This document shows positions 28,175 through 38,166 of a stretch of 41,909 nt of DNA, piece by piece (the first letter of the stretch is position 1; each line of letters begins with the position of its first letter). This DNA comes from Gammaproteobacteria bacterium. GTDB taxonomy: Bacteria; Pseudomonadota; Gammaproteobacteria; Arenicellales; Poriferihabitantaceae. The notes below the pieces were generated by a model that was not told the DNA's origin, did no database searches, and saw only the letters and a program-made list of their open reading frames with translations. The stretch spans positions 1-41,909 of the forward strand of contig JAUILZ010000025.1 in assembly GCA_030432755.1 (NCBI GenBank). Direction: 5' to 3'. A program made the translations under genes and the position numbers.

Positions 28175-30787
28175 ATGGCAGCGAACAAGAAAGCGGTCAG
28201 CGCCGACGAGCTGGTGGCAAAGGTTGATACCGGTGGGCGCAATCCGCAAGGCTGGCAGAAGAATCTGATTCCCGTGGTGGCGTTTATCTGGGCATTGTTC
28301 CAGCTTTACATCGCCTCCAACCTGCCCTTCCTCCTGACCGAGTGGACCGGCATCAGCCTGGTGGTCACCAACGCCAATGCGCGCCTGATTCACCTGGCCT
28401 TCGCGCTGTTCCTCGCATCCATGGCCTTTCCGCTGTTCAAGGGCAGCGTGACCGACCGAATTCCCTGGTACGACTGGCTGCTGGCCGCCCTCGGCATCAT
28501 GGCCTGTCTCTACATCGTGGTGATGCGCAACGAGATCGCGGTGCGCGCCGGTCTGCCCACCACCATGGACCTGGTGATGTCCACCATCGGCATGATCGTC
28601 CTCGGAATCACTGTCTACCGTGCGCTGGGATTGCCGCTGGTGATCGTGGCGTCTGTATTCGTCCTTTACGTGTTCTTCGGCCACAGCGAGGCATTGCCGG
28701 ACGCAATCCGCTGGAAGGGCGCGTCCTATGGCAAGGCGATGTGGCATTTCTGGATGCAGAACGAGGGCGTGTTCGGCGTCGCCCTGGGAGTATCGGCGTC
28801 GCTCATATTCCTGTTCGTGCTATTCGGCTCCATCCTGGAGAAGGCAGGGGCGGGTAACTTCTTCATCAAGATCGCCTTTGCGCTGCTCGGTCACCTGCGT
28901 GGCGGCCCGGCGAAGGCGGCGGTAGTGGCCTCGGCGTTGAGCGGCCTCTACTCCGGATCGTCCATCGCAAACACGGTGACCACCGGCACGTTCACCATTC
29001 CGCTCATGAAGCGCACCGGATTCACCCCGGAGAAGGCCGGCGCGGTGGAGGTAGCATCGTCCACCAACGGCCAGTTGACGCCGCCCGTCATGGGCGCCGC
29101 GGCGTTCCTGATCGCCGAGTTCACCGGCATCTCCTATACCGCCATCATCAAGCATGCGCTGGTGCCGGCGCTGGTGTCCTACATCGCGCTGGTCTATATC
29201 GTCCATCTAGAGGCGATGAAGCTGAATCTCAAGGGCATGCAAAAACCGCCCTCCTCGCTCACCTTCGCCAACAAGATACTCGGTTTTCTCAGCGGCTTTA
29301 TCGGCATCGCCATACTCGGACTCGCGGTGTATTACGGCATGGGCTGGATCAAGGTCGTGGCGCCGGATGCCGCGTTCCTGGTGGTCGCGATCCTGTGTAC
29401 CGTGATCTATCTCGTGCTGGCCTGGTTCGCCTCGAAGAAGCCGGATCTCGTGGTCGATCCACCCGACGCGCCGATCACCGAGCTGCCCCGCGCAGGCGCC
29501 ACCGCGATCACCGGGCTCTACTACATCCTGCCCATCGTGATCCTGATCTGGTGCATCATCATCGAGCGCCTGTCTCCCGCCCTGTCGGCGTTCTGGGCCA
29601 CCATCGCCATGATCATCGTATCGCTGACCCAGCACCCGCTGAAGTCCGTCATGCGAGGTACCGGGGAAATCGGCGCCGCGTTCAGACGAGGCGTCTGCGA
29701 ATGGGTGGACGGCATGATCGCCGGCTCGCGCAACATGATCGGTATCGGTGTCGCCACCGGCGCCGCGGGCATCATCGTTGGCACGATTTCACTCACCGGC
29801 GCACACCAGGTGGTGGGCGAATTCGTCGAGTTCCTCTCCGGCGGCAGCCTGATCGTCATGCTGATCCTGGTAGCGTTGATGAGCCTTATCCTCGGCATGG
29901 GCCTGCCCACCACGGCCAACTACATCGTGGTGTCGTCACTGATGGCGCCGGTTATTCTCACCCTGGGCGCCGCCAACGGACTGATCGTTCCGCTGATCGC
30001 GGTGCACCTGTTCGTGTTCTATTTCGGCATTCTCGCGGACGACACGCCGCCGGTGGGCCTCGCCGCCTTCGCCGCGGCGGCAATCTCCGGTGGCGATCCC
30101 ATCAAGACCGGTATCCAGGGATTCGCCTATGACATCCGTACCGCGCTGCTGCCGTTCCTGTTCATCTTCAACACCGAACTGTTGCTGATCGATGTCTCCT
30201 GGATGAAGGCGATCTTCGTATTCGTGGTCGCGGTGATCGCGATGATGCTGTTCGCCTCGGCCACCCAGGGCTGGTTGCTCGTTCGCAACCGCATCTGGGA
30301 ATCCGTGCTCCTGTTGCTGGTCGCCTTTACCCTGTTCCGCCCCGGTTTCTGGCTCGACCGCGTGGATCCGCCCTACCATGACGTCGATCCCACCCGGATC
30401 TACGAGGTAGTGGACGCGACGCCCGCAAACGGCGTGCTCACTATCGTCGTGTCCGGGCCCGACTTCGACACGGGCGAGGAGTCCAGCACCACCATCCTGG
30501 TGCCCACCGGCGATATCGCCGAGGCGGAGGAACGCCTCGAGGCGGCGGGGCTGACCGTGACGGTGGAGGACGGGATCGCGCGAATCGAGGAACCCTTCCC
30601 CGGCACGCCGTTCTTCGAATCCATCGGCAAGAGCTACGACTACTACGCGGACGACCCGGTGCGGGTGGACACCATCCGTACCGAGAAGGACCGGCTGCCC
30701 AAGGAGGTGTTTTACCTGCCCGCATTGCTGATCCTCGGCCTGGTCTACTGGGCGCAGCGGCGAAGGCGTGACCGCGCGATGGCCTGA
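28175..30787 (+). CDS. TRAP transporter fused permease (4TM-12TM)
   Basis: About 870 residues: DctQ-like and DctM-like parts in one chain. The N-terminal third has several membrane segments (IPVVAFIWALFQLYIASNLP, LVIVASVFVLYVFFG); the DctM-like part includes GSILEKAGAGNFFIKIA, SGLYSGSSIANTVTTGTF, VEVASSTNGQLTPPVMGAAA and GLPTTANYIVVSSLMAPVI. A soluble C-terminal region (about residues 730-840) ending with one more membrane segment resembles the DUF3394 extension found in this class. The frame begins at a GTG at 28163, but the ATG at 28175 fits better with the GGAG ahead of it. It pairs with the TAXI protein upstream. Confidence 0.93.
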   Translation: MAANKKAVSADELVAKVDTGGRNPQGWQKNLIPVVAFIWALFQLYIASNLPFLLTEWTGISLVVTNANARLIHLAFALFLASMAFPLFKGSVTDRIPWYDWLLAALGIMACLYIVVMRNEIAVRAGLPTTMDLVMSTIGMIVLGITVYRALGLPLVIVASVFVLYVFFGHSEALPDAIRWKGASYGKAMWHFWMQNEGVFGVALGVSASLIFLFVLFGSILEKAGAGNFFIKIAFALLGHLRGGPAKAAVVASALSGLYSGSSIANTVTTGTFTIPLMKRTGFTPEKAGAVEVASSTNGQLTPPVMGAAAFLIAEFTGISYTAIIKHALVPALVSYIALVYIVHLEAMKLNLKGMQKPPSSLTFANKILGFLSGFIGIAILGLAVYYGMGWIKVVAPDAAFLVVAILCTVIYLVLAWFASKKPDLVVDPPDAPITELPRAGATAITGLYYILPIVILIWCIIIERLSPALSAFWATIAMIIVSLTQHPLKSVMRGTGEIGAAFRRGVCEWVDGMIAGSRNMIGIGVATGAAGIIVGTISLTGAHQVVGEFVEFLSGGSLIVMLILVALMSLILGMGLPTTANYIVVSSLMAPVILTLGAANGLIVPLIAVHLFVFYFGILADDTPPVGLAAFAAAAISGGDPIKTGIQGFAYDIRTALLPFLFIFNTELLLIDVSWMKAIFVFVVAVIAMMLFASATQGWLLVRNRIWESVLLLLVAFTLFRPGFWLDRVDPPYHDVDPTRIYEVVDATPANGVLTIVVSGPDFDTGEESSTTILVPTGDIAEAEERLEAAGLTVTVEDGIARIEEPFPGTPFFESIGKSYDYYADDPVRVDTIRTEKDRLPKEVFYLPALLILGLVYWAQRRRRDRAMA

Positions 30788-30825
30788 GCGCCCGGCGGGC
30801 TGACCGCTCGGCGAGTTATCCGCCG

Positions 30826-32307
30826 TTGGACTGCGACTACCTCGTTATCGGCGGTGGCGCGGCAGGCTGCATCGTCGCCCGCCGCCTCGCCGACCGCCTG
30901 ACCGATGAAGTCGTCCTGCTGGAGGCGGGACCCTCAGATGAGGGCAACCCCCGCGCAACGCAGTTGTCCAGGCTGGACGAGCAGGACGACAGCTATGACT
31001 GGGGTTATAACGCGCGGCCCGTCCACGGTGGCCGTCATGCCATCGGCTATCCACGGGCGAAGATGCTGGGTGGCTGCGCCAATCACAATGACTGCGCCTT
31101 CATTGCGCCGTTTGCGTCCGACCTGGAACGCTGGGTGGAGCTTGGCGCTACCGGATGGGGGCCTGCGGATATGGCATCGCACCTGGCGAATATCGAGGAA
31201 TCCATCCACATCGAGTCCTCGCCGCCGGGAAACGCCCTCAGCCGCGCCTTCGTCGATACCGCGCGCAAACTGGGACTGGCAGAACGCGACTTTCGCGCCA
31301 ACCCGGGTGCCGGCTGTGGCTGGTTTCCCCTCAATGCCCGCGGCGACCTGCGCCAGTCTTCCTCCATCGCCTGCCTGCATCCCCTCAACGGGTTGCCCGA
31401 CAATCTGCGCGTTCTCACCGGAATCACCGCGCGCAGTTTGCTCATTGAAAACGGTGTCGCCCGTGGAGCCGAAACCGACAAGGGCGTCATCAGCGCGCGG
31501 CGCGAGGTCATCCTCTGCGCGGGCAGTATCAATACGCCGCAACTGCTCATGCTCTCCGGCATCGGCCCGGGAATGCACCTGCAGGACATGGGCATACCGG
31601 TGATTTGCGACCTGCCGGGAGTGGGTGAGAATCTGCTGGACCACGTGGCCGCCAATGTCGCCTGCGAACTGGGAAAACCCTGCCCGCCCTGGGACCGCAC
31701 GCCATGCGAGGCCATCGCCATGCGGCGGATCGATCCCGCGGCCCCTGCCCCGGAGCTGCTGTATCACTTCGTCCTGACACTTCGGGAAAAGTATCGCGAC
31801 AGGACGTTCTATGACGGGTCCGTCGATGGCATCAAGATCGCGCCCAATGTCACGCGGCCCAAGAGCAGGGGCTCCCTGCGCCTCGCGAGCCCGGATCCTG
31901 CCCTTGCACCGAACATCGACCTCAACTACCTATCGGACCCGGAAGGCCATGACCGCAGGATACTGCTGGAAGGTCTTCGTTTCGCGCGCAGGTTGGCACA
32001 GGAGGAACCGCTGGGCGCATGGATCGCGCGGGAAATCCACCCCGGACCGCAAGTCACCAGCGATGAAGACTTGCTGGAAGCCGCTCTCGAGAGTTGCGAG
32101 ACGGTCTATCACGCCGCGGGCACCTGCGCCATGGGCGCGCGCGACGACCCACGCGCGGTGGTAACCCCGGACCTCGCCGTTCACGGAATCGACCGGCTGC
32201 GCATCGCCGATGCGTCGGTGTTCCCCGACATGGTCACGGTGAACATCTGCAACACGGTGATGATGGTCGCGGAGAAGGCGGCAGACCTGGTCGTGCAATC
32301 GGCATGA
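30826..32307 (+). CDS. GMC-family FAD oxidoreductase (cluster 2)
   Basis: A 493-residue GMC flavoprotein, distinct from the one in cluster 1. The ADP-binding motif is [19 protein letters not shown], with [12 protein letters not shown], then [20 protein letters not shown] (signature 1, in which the usual GGSS is GGCA), and [19 protein letters not shown] (signature 2). The catalytic His is in [10 protein letters not shown] and the paired Asn in [13 protein letters not shown]. No signal peptide. The start is TTG at 30826, 38 bp after the permease; no ATG is available before the FAD motif. Its stop overlaps the cti start by 4 nt (ATGA), indicating a TAXI-TRAP-GMC-cti transcript. Substrate unknown. 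Confidence 0.88.
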   Translation: MDCDYLVIGGGAAGCIVARRLADRLTDEVVLLEAGPSDEGNPRATQLSRLDEQDDSYDWGYNARPVHGGRHAIGYPRAKMLGGCANHNDCAFIAPFASDLERWVELGATGWGPADMASHLANIEESIHIESSPPGNALSRAFVDTARKLGLAERDFRANPGAGCGWFPLNARGDLRQSSSIACLHPLNGLPDNLRVLTGITARSLLIENGVARGAETDKGVISARREVILCAGSINTPQLLMLSGIGPGMHLQDMGIPVICDLPGVGENLLDHVAANVACELGKPCPPWDRTPCEAIAMRRIDPAAPAPELLYHFVLTLREKYRDRTFYDGSVDGIKIAPNVTRPKSRGSLRLASPDPALAPNIDLNYLSDPEGHDRRILLEGLRFARRLAQEEPLGAWIAREIHPGPQVTSDEDLLEAALESCETVYHAAGTCAMGARDDPRAVVTPDLAVHGIDRLRIADASVFPDMVTVNICNTVMMVAEKAADLVVQSA

Positions 32308-34682
32308 AATTCCTCCCGTCCAGGCGCTCGTTGATCACGCTGGCCGCGCTACTGTTCGCCGCGGGTTGCGCCACGATCGCGGTCAATCACCTCGACCAGC
32401 GCTATGGACCACCCGATCCGACCCGCTTCGACAGCCCGCAGTCGCCGCCGCCCGGGATGTCCTACGCGGAGGATATCCAGCCGATCCTCGACCGGCGCTG
32501 CGTGGTCTGCCATGCCTGCTACGACGCCCCCTGCCAGCTACAGACCACCAGTTGGGAAGGCATTGCACGCGGGGCGAGCAAGACGCCGGTCTACGACGCC
32601 GCGCGCCTTCTCGCGGCGCGTCCCTCGCGCCTGCATATTGACGCCACACGGGCGTCGGAGTGGCGCGAGCTGGACTTCTTCTCCGTATTGAACGAGCGTG
32701 CCCCCACCGCGGAGGCCAACCGAACCCTGGGGCTCATGTACCGACTGCTGACGCTGAAGGATCAGCATGTGCCCACTGATGAATCACAACCGGAAAACAA
32801 GCAAGTCACCGCCAGTCACGCCAACATGTGCCCCGGGGAAACGGAAATCGATGCCTATGCAGAGACCTGGCCACTGGGAGGCATGCCCTTTGGCCTACCA
32901 CGGCTTCCAGCGGAAGAGCAACAGTCCTTGCTGGGATGGATCGAAAGCGGCGCGCCCGCGGAAGGACACGCGCCGATTCCCGAAGGCCTGCAAACCCAGG
33001 TCGACCAGTGGGAAGCCTTTTTCAACGGCGATGACAACAAGACACGATTGTTCGCGCGCTACGTCTACGAACACCTGTTTCTCGCCCACCTCCATTTCGG
33101 CGATGGAGGGGGCCAACAATACTTCCGTCTCGTGCGCTCGCGGACGCCGCCTGGCAGCCCACTGGACATCATCCCGACCGCGCGCCCGGTGGATGATCCC
33201 GGCGTGGAGCGTGTTTTCTATCGCTTCCTGCCCGAGCGCGAAACCATCGTCGCAAAGACGCACATGCCCTACCGCCTCGACGGGGAGCGCATGGCGCGCT
33301 GGACGCGACTGTTCCTCGATCCCGAGTATCGCGTCGATACATTGCCAGGCTATAGCGAGGACACGGCGTCCAATCCCTTTGCCACTTTCGCCGCGCTTCC
33401 CGTGGGCGCGCGCTATCGTTTCATGCTCGACGAGGCGGAGTTCACCATCATGGGGTTCGTCAAGGGACCGGTGTGCCGCGGCCAGGTGGCGCTCAATGTG
33501 ATCAATGACCGTTTCTGGGTGGCCTTCATTGCGCCTTCTGACGAGTACGACTCTGCAGCTGACTCGCTACTGCAAAGGGTAATGCCGCAGTTGAGCCTGC
33601 CCACCGGCAGTAGCAATACCGCCATCCTCGCGCCCTGGCTTAAATACGGCAAGCTCAACGAAGCCTATCGCAGCGGACACTCCCGGTTGATGGCAGAAGT
33701 CACGGAGCAGGACGAGCCAGGGCTCGACCTGGTGTGGGACGGCAGCGATCCCGACGTGGAGGGACGCAACGGGAATGCCGCGCTGACCGTGTTTCGTCAT
33801 TTCGACAGCGCAAGCGTGACCCGGGGTTTCGCCGGTTCGCCGCCAAAGACAGCGTGGATCATCGGCTATCCGCTGCTCGAACGCATCCACTACCTGCTGG
33901 TAGCGAATTTCGATGTCTACGGCAACATCGGTCACCAGGCCAATTCACGGCTGTTCATGGATTACCTGCGCGCCGAGGGCGAGTTCAACTTTCTCGCGCT
34001 GCTGCCCGAAGCCGATCGAATCCCGACGCGCGACTACTGGTACCGCGATGTAGAGGAGGAGGTGCGCCAGCAGGTCTACGGTGGACCGGCGACGACTCTC
34101 AACGTCGATAGCGCAGTAAAATACACCAGCGGGAATCCACGCCTCGAGCTGATGGAAAAGATCGCGCAGCGCGTCGGGCCGGATACCAGTGGCCAGGCCG
34201 ACTGGCGCTCGCATGCGCCCGCGTCGCACCATCAAGCCCTCGAAGTTCTCTCAATGATCCGCGGCGAGTCGTTGCAATGGTTTCCCGAAGCCGCATTACT
34301 GGTGGTCGGAAACGACGGTTCCCCGAAAGCGCAAACCACGTACAGCGTGCTTCGGAATACCGGCCACGCCAACGTTTCTCACCTGCTCGGAGAGGAAAGG
34401 GCGCTGGTACCCGGGGAGAGCAGCCTGACATTGCTTCCCGGAGTACTCGGCGCCTATCCGAATGCCTTCTTCCGCGTACCCGCGAAAGACCTGCCCGATT
34501 TCACCGCCGCGATCGCAGGGCTCAATGGTACCGAAGACTATCTTCTCCTCGCCGCGCGCTGGGGCGTGGGACGTGATCACCCGGAGTTCTGGCGCTTCAG
34601 CGACGCATTGCACGAGCGCTACCGCCGCGATGCGCCAGTGACGGCGGGCATTCTGGATTTCAGCCGGCTCGAGTTCTGGTAG
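32304..34682 (+). CDS. cti: Unsaturated fatty acid cis/trans isomerase
   Basis: About 792 residues, a periplasmic heme protein that converts cis- to trans-fatty acids in membrane phospholipids without ATP or cofactor, making the membrane more rigid under solvent or heat stress. It begins [20 protein letters not shown] with GCA at Cys23, possibly a lipobox. The heme-binding CVVCH (with CYDAPC just after) lies near residue 70, in the usual context DIQPILDRRCVVCHACYD. Further Cti traits are FLARYVYEHLFLAHL-like text at about residue 255 and YPLLERIHYLLVANFDVYGN. The open frame from 32094 is an artefact. It is normally a solitary stress gene; here it overlaps a GMC oxidoreductase gene. Confidence 0.93.
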   Translation: MKFLPSRRSLITLAALLFAAGCATIAVNHLDQRYGPPDPTRFDSPQSPPPGMSYAEDIQPILDRRCVVCHACYDAPCQLQTTSWEGIARGASKTPVYDAARLLAARPSRLHIDATRASEWRELDFFSVLNERAPTAEANRTLGLMYRLLTLKDQHVPTDESQPENKQVTASHANMCPGETEIDAYAETWPLGGMPFGLPRLPAEEQQSLLGWIESGAPAEGHAPIPEGLQTQVDQWEAFFNGDDNKTRLFARYVYEHLFLAHLHFGDGGGQQYFRLVRSRTPPGSPLDIIPTARPVDDPGVERVFYRFLPERETIVAKTHMPYRLDGERMARWTRLFLDPEYRVDTLPGYSEDTASNPFATFAALPVGARYRFMLDEAEFTIMGFVKGPVCRGQVALNVINDRFWVAFIAPSDEYDSAADSLLQRVMPQLSLPTGSSNTAILAPWLKYGKLNEAYRSGHSRLMAEVTEQDEPGLDLVWDGSDPDVEGRNGNAALTVFRHFDSASVTRGFAGSPPKTAWIIGYPLLERIHYLLVANFDVYGNIGHQANSRLFMDYLRAEGEFNFLALLPEADRIPTRDYWYRDVEEEVRQQVYGGPATTLNVDSAVKYTSGNPRLELMEKIAQRVGPDTSGQADWRSHAPASHHQALEVLSMIRGESLQWFPEAALLVVGNDGSPKAQTTYSVLRNTGHANVSHLLGEERALVPGESSLTLLPGVLGAYPNAFFRVPAKDLPDFTAAIAGLNGTEDYLLLAARWGVGRDHPEFWRFSDALHERYRRDAPVTAGILDFSRLEFW

Positions 34683-34754
34683 GCTCGGCGGGTGTCTGGC
34701 GTCAGTTTGACGCCTGTCATAGAATTCTGTCGGACTTTCCCGAAACCCATTCCG

Positions 34755-36488
34755 GTGACAAAGCGCGTGACCCAACAACGGTTGGCTGCCATCCTGGCCG
34801 CCGACGTGGCCGGCTACACGCGCCTCATGGAAAAAGATACCGCGGGTACCGTGGCGGCTTGGAAGGCCGCGTGCGAGAACGTGGTACAACCCGTTATCGC
34901 CGAATTTGGCGGCCGTGTCGTCAAGTATACCGGCGATGGCTTCCTCGCCGAGTTCGGTTCGGCCCAGGATGCGGTGAACTGCGCCCTGAAACTGCAGCAG
35001 GGTCTCGCCGACTGCCCACTGGATTTCCGCATAGGCATCAACCTCGGCGACATCGTCGATGATGGCCAGGACATCCATGGCGAGGGCGTCAACGTTGCTG
35101 CACGCCTCGAGAACATCGCCGAGCCAGGCAGCATCTGTATCTCCGGCGAGATCCATGCGCTGGTTCGCAACCGCATCCCGGTCGACTGGCGCGACAATGG
35201 CATGCAGCAGGTCAAGCACGTTACCCATCCGGTGCAGGTCTATTCGGTGAAACCGTCTGGTGCCGGGATGCCAGCCGCCTCCGGGCCGATCAGCACGTGG
35301 TCAGGCCAGCGGGAAAAACCGTCCATCGCCGTCCTGCCCTTCGACAACATGAGCAATGACCCGGAGCAGGATTTCTTCGCCGATGGCCTGACCGAGGATA
35401 TCCTCACCCAACTGTGCAAGTTTGGCGAGCTGTTCGTCATCTCGCGCAACTCGATGTTCACGTACAAGGGCAAGGCGGTGCGTATCAAGGAAGTGGCGCG
35501 GGACCTCGGCGTGCGCTACGTCGTCGAAGGCAGCGTGCGCAAGGCCGGCAATCGTGTCCGCGTCACAGTACAATTGATTGATGGTGCGGAGGATCGGCAC
35601 CTCTGGGCAGACAGATTCGACCGCAACCTTGAGGACATCTTCTCCATCCAGGACGAGATCACCACCGCCATCGTTGGCGTACTCCCCGGACGCATCGAGG
35701 CTGACAGCCAGAACCGCCTGCGGGGCAGGCCAACCGAAAACCTGCCCGCGTACGAACTGCTTCTTGCCGGCAAGGTACTGCATCGTCGTCCTTCGCAGGC
35801 GGAGAACCAGCGTGCATTGGATATGCTGGACCGCGCCATCACGCTCGATCCGGGGTTCGCCCATGCCATGGCCTGGCGGGCCTGTGTTCTTGGCCGCGCA
35901 TGGAAACTCGGCTGGGTCGATGATCCGGATGCAACGGTGGTCGAGATCGAAACCACCCTCGCCAACGCCATTCGGCTTGATGAAAACGATGCCGACGTCT
36001 ACCGCATACTGTCGGCGATCAGCCTGATCAGGAATCAGCATGACCAGGCCCTGAGGCATTTGGAAAAGGCTCTGCGTATCAACCCCAATTACGACCTGCT
36101 GATCGTGCAGAAAGGCGAACTGCTGACCTGGATGGGGCAGGCCATCGAGGGCGTCGAATATGTCAGGATGGCGATGAAGCTCAATCCCTTTCACCCGCCG
36201 CGTTTCTGGGGGCATCTTGGTCGCGCCTGCTTCGTTTCCCGGCAGTACGAGGATGCCCTGTCCGCCCTGGAGAATATCGAGTCACCAGACCTGGACGAGC
36301 TGACCTTGCTGATCGCGAGTCATTCCTGGTTGGGCCATGAGTCGGAAGCTGCTCGCCATGCCGGGAACCTGATGGAAAGGCAGCCAGGATTCTCCACGGG
36401 CGACTACCTGGATTCCCTGCACTACGTGAATCCCGCCGATCGCGACCATCATGCCGTCGGTCTCGCCCGCGCCGGAATCCCCGCCTAG
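34755..36488 (+). CDS. Class III adenylate/guanylate cyclase with TolB-like and TPR domains
   Basis: About 577 residues. The N-terminal cyclase homology domain (1-165) has metal aspartates in AAILAADVAGYTRLME and KYTGDGFLAEFG, and GVNVAARLENIAEPGSICIS with the Asn and Arg needed for catalysis, so activity is expected. A TolB-like/FlgO-type segment follows (SIAVLPFDNMSNDPEQDFFA, YVVEGSVRKAGNRVRVTVQL). The remainder is TPR repeats (ALDMLDRAITLDPGFAHAMA, ALRHLEKALRINPNYDLLIV). The chain has no membrane segment. The frame opens at a GTG at 34692; the GTG at 34755, beginning at the conserved domain, is preferred. It lies 72 bp after cti and 200 bp before the cluster 3 TRAP genes. Such proteins are common in alphaproteobacteria, so transfer is possible. 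Confidence 0.88.
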   Translation: MTKRVTQQRLAAILAADVAGYTRLMEKDTAGTVAAWKAACENVVQPVIAEFGGRVVKYTGDGFLAEFGSAQDAVNCALKLQQGLADCPLDFRIGINLGDIVDDGQDIHGEGVNVAARLENIAEPGSICISGEIHALVRNRIPVDWRDNGMQQVKHVTHPVQVYSVKPSGAGMPAASGPISTWSGQREKPSIAVLPFDNMSNDPEQDFFADGLTEDILTQLCKFGELFVISRNSMFTYKGKAVRIKEVARDLGVRYVVEGSVRKAGNRVRVTVQLIDGAEDRHLWADRFDRNLEDIFSIQDEITTAIVGVLPGRIEADSQNRLRGRPTENLPAYELLLAGKVLHRRPSQAENQRALDMLDRAITLDPGFAHAMAWRACVLGRAWKLGWVDDPDATVVEIETTLANAIRLDENDADVYRILSAISLIRNQHDQALRHLEKALRINPNYDLLIVQKGELLTWMGQAIEGVEYVRMAMKLNPFHPPRFWGHLGRACFVSRQYEDALSALENIESPDLDELTLLIASHSWLGHESEAARHAGNLMERQPGFSTGDYLDSLHYVNPADRDHHAVGLARAGIPA

Positions 36489-36598
36489 GTAACAGGTCAG
36501 GGCAGGATTCGCGATACCCTCATCGCAACCCCGTCCCGCAATCGAGCATGGGCTCGCGCCCTGGCCGGCGCGCACATGGAGTCACGGGGTGTAATGAG

Positions 36599-36604
36599 TA
36601 TAAT
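36599..36604 (+). promoter_or_regulatory. -10 TATAAT before the cluster 3 TRAP operon
   Basis: A perfect TATAAT lies 82 bp before the dctP ATG on the plus strand. The hexamers 16-18 bp upstream resemble TTGACA poorly. It supports transcription of cluster 3 separately from the cyclase gene. The remaining 36489-36686 gap shows no gene. Confidence 0.4.
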
Positions 36605-36686
36605 GACAGTGAGCAGCCGCTACATCCACGGCATGATTCGTACTGACCCGCACGTCTTCCAACAACAACCCTCAGGGAGTCACACA

Positions 36687-37655
36687 ATGAAATCACTTCG
36701 TCTGCTATTCGTACTGGCCACAACCGTACTGCTGTCCGCCACCGCCCTGGCCCAGGACAAGTGGGACATGCCCACTCCTTATGGCGACGGCGTGCATCAC
36801 ACCATCAACGTGCGCCAGTTCTCTGATGACGTGGCGAACGCCACGGGCGGCAAGCTGGAGATCGTGGTCCATTCCGGCGCCTCGCTGATCAAGCATCCGG
36901 AGATCTACCGTGCAGTTCGCACCGGGCAGGTTCCAATCGGCGAGATCTTCATGGGTCTGCTCGGCAACGACGACCCGTTGTTCAAACTGGACAACATACC
37001 CTTCCTCGTGTCCGATTTTGATGGCGCGAAGAGTCTCTGGGACGCCTCGCGTCCGGCCGTCGAGGAGGCGTTGTCGGGAGCAGGGGTCCAACTCCTGTAC
37101 GCCGTACCCTGGCCGCCCCAGGGTTTCTATACCAAGAAGCCCGTGAGCTCCGTCGCCGACCTGAACGGACTCAAGATGCGCGCCTATAGCCCCAGCACCT
37201 CGCGCCTGGCGGTGCTGCTCGGCGCCACCCCCACCACGGTGCAGACACCCGAGATTCCGCAGGCATTCTCCACCGGCATCATCGACGCCATGGTGACCTC
37301 GCCGAGCACCGGCGTGAGCAGCCAGTCCTGGGACTACGTGACCAACTACACCGACACCCAGGCGTGGATTCCGAAGAACATGGTGGTGGTCAACGCGCGC
37401 GCCTTCAAACGTCTTGACGCAGAGGTGCAGCAGGCCGTGCTCGATGCCGCCGCGGCAGCCGAGGAACGTGGCTGGCAGATGGCGGTGGAGGAAACCACCG
37501 CCAAGACCAACGAGCTGGCGGAAAACGGCATCACAGTGGCGAGCCCGTCGCCCGAATTCGTGGAGGAACTGAAGGCCGTCGGCGCCACCATGTCCGCGGA
37601 ATGGGCGGAGGAAGCCGGGGAAGCGGGCCAGGCCGTGCTCGACAGGATGAACTGA
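36687..37655 (+). CDS. dctP: TRAP transporter substrate-binding protein DctP (cluster 3)
   Basis: A 322-residue periplasmic binding protein. Signal peptide MKSLRLLFVLATTVLLSATA with cleavage after ALA (about residue 23). DctP features: HTINVRQFSDDVANATGGKL, YRAVRTGQVPIGEIFMG, then LNGLKMRAYSPSTSRLAVLL with the conserved ligand arginine, and FSTGIIDAMVTSPSTG. The protein is only distantly similar to the cluster 1 binding protein, so it probably takes a different anion. AGGGAG lies 10 nt before the ATG; the frame from 36576 is an artefact. The gap to dctQ is only 4 bp and has no hairpin, in contrast to clusters 1 and 2. Confidence 0.92.
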   Translation: MKSLRLLFVLATTVLLSATALAQDKWDMPTPYGDGVHHTINVRQFSDDVANATGGKLEIVVHSGASLIKHPEIYRAVRTGQVPIGEIFMGLLGNDDPLFKLDNIPFLVSDFDGAKSLWDASRPAVEEALSGAGVQLLYAVPWPPQGFYTKKPVSSVADLNGLKMRAYSPSTSRLAVLLGATPTTVQTPEIPQAFSTGIIDAMVTSPSTGVSSQSWDYVTNYTDTQAWIPKNMVVVNARAFKRLDAEVQQAVLDAAAAAEERGWQMAVEETTAKTNELAENGITVASPSPEFVEELKAVGATMSAEWAEEAGEAGQAVLDRMN

Positions 37656-37659
37656 GTCC

Positions 37660-38166
37660 TTGCGCCGACTACTCGAGCGGGCCTACGAGGGCGCCGGCTA
37701 CCTGGCCGGCGCCTTTATCGTATTGATCGTGGTCATGGTGCTGGCGCAGATCGTCGGTCGATGGTTCGGCGTGATCATTCCCTCCACCGAGGATTTCTCC
37801 GGCTACTTTCTCGCCGCGGCGACATTCTTCGCCCTTGCCAGCACCTATCGCCGGGGCGGGCATATCCGCGTCAGCCTGCTGGTTCGACACCTGTCCGGCC
37901 CCTGGGTCCGTCTTGGCTGGCTGTTCGCCATCACGGTGTTCCTCGTGGTCAGCGCCTACGGCGCCTGGTACACCACCTGGCTGGTGATCGAGTCCTGGCA
38001 GTTCGGCGAACTCTCCCAGGGTTACATCCCGGTACCGATCTGGATCCCCCAGACGGCGATGGCGGCGGGGATGATCCTGCTGCTCGTAGCGCTTGTCGAT
38101 GACTTCATCCTCGTCTGTCGCGGCGGTACCCCGGGATTCAGCGTCCATGAACAGGGACAGGGCTAG
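37660..38166 (+). CDS. dctQ: TRAP transporter small permease DctQ (cluster 3)
   Basis: A 168-residue membrane protein with four hydrophobic segments, e.g. YLAGAFIVLIVVMVLAQIVG and VRLGWLFAITVFLVVSAYGA. STEDFSGYFLAAATFFALAS and YRRGGHIRVSLLVRHL are typical DctQ text. The start is TTG at 37660, 4 bp after dctP; there is no earlier ATG in frame. The TAG stop shares its G with the GTG start of dctM, so the three genes are translationally linked. Confidence 0.9.
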   Translation: MRRLLERAYEGAGYLAGAFIVLIVVMVLAQIVGRWFGVIIPSTEDFSGYFLAAATFFALASTYRRGGHIRVSLLVRHLSGPWVRLGWLFAITVFLVVSAYGAWYTTWLVIESWQFGELSQGYIPVPIWIPQTAMAAGMILLLVALVDDFILVCRGGTPGFSVHEQGQG

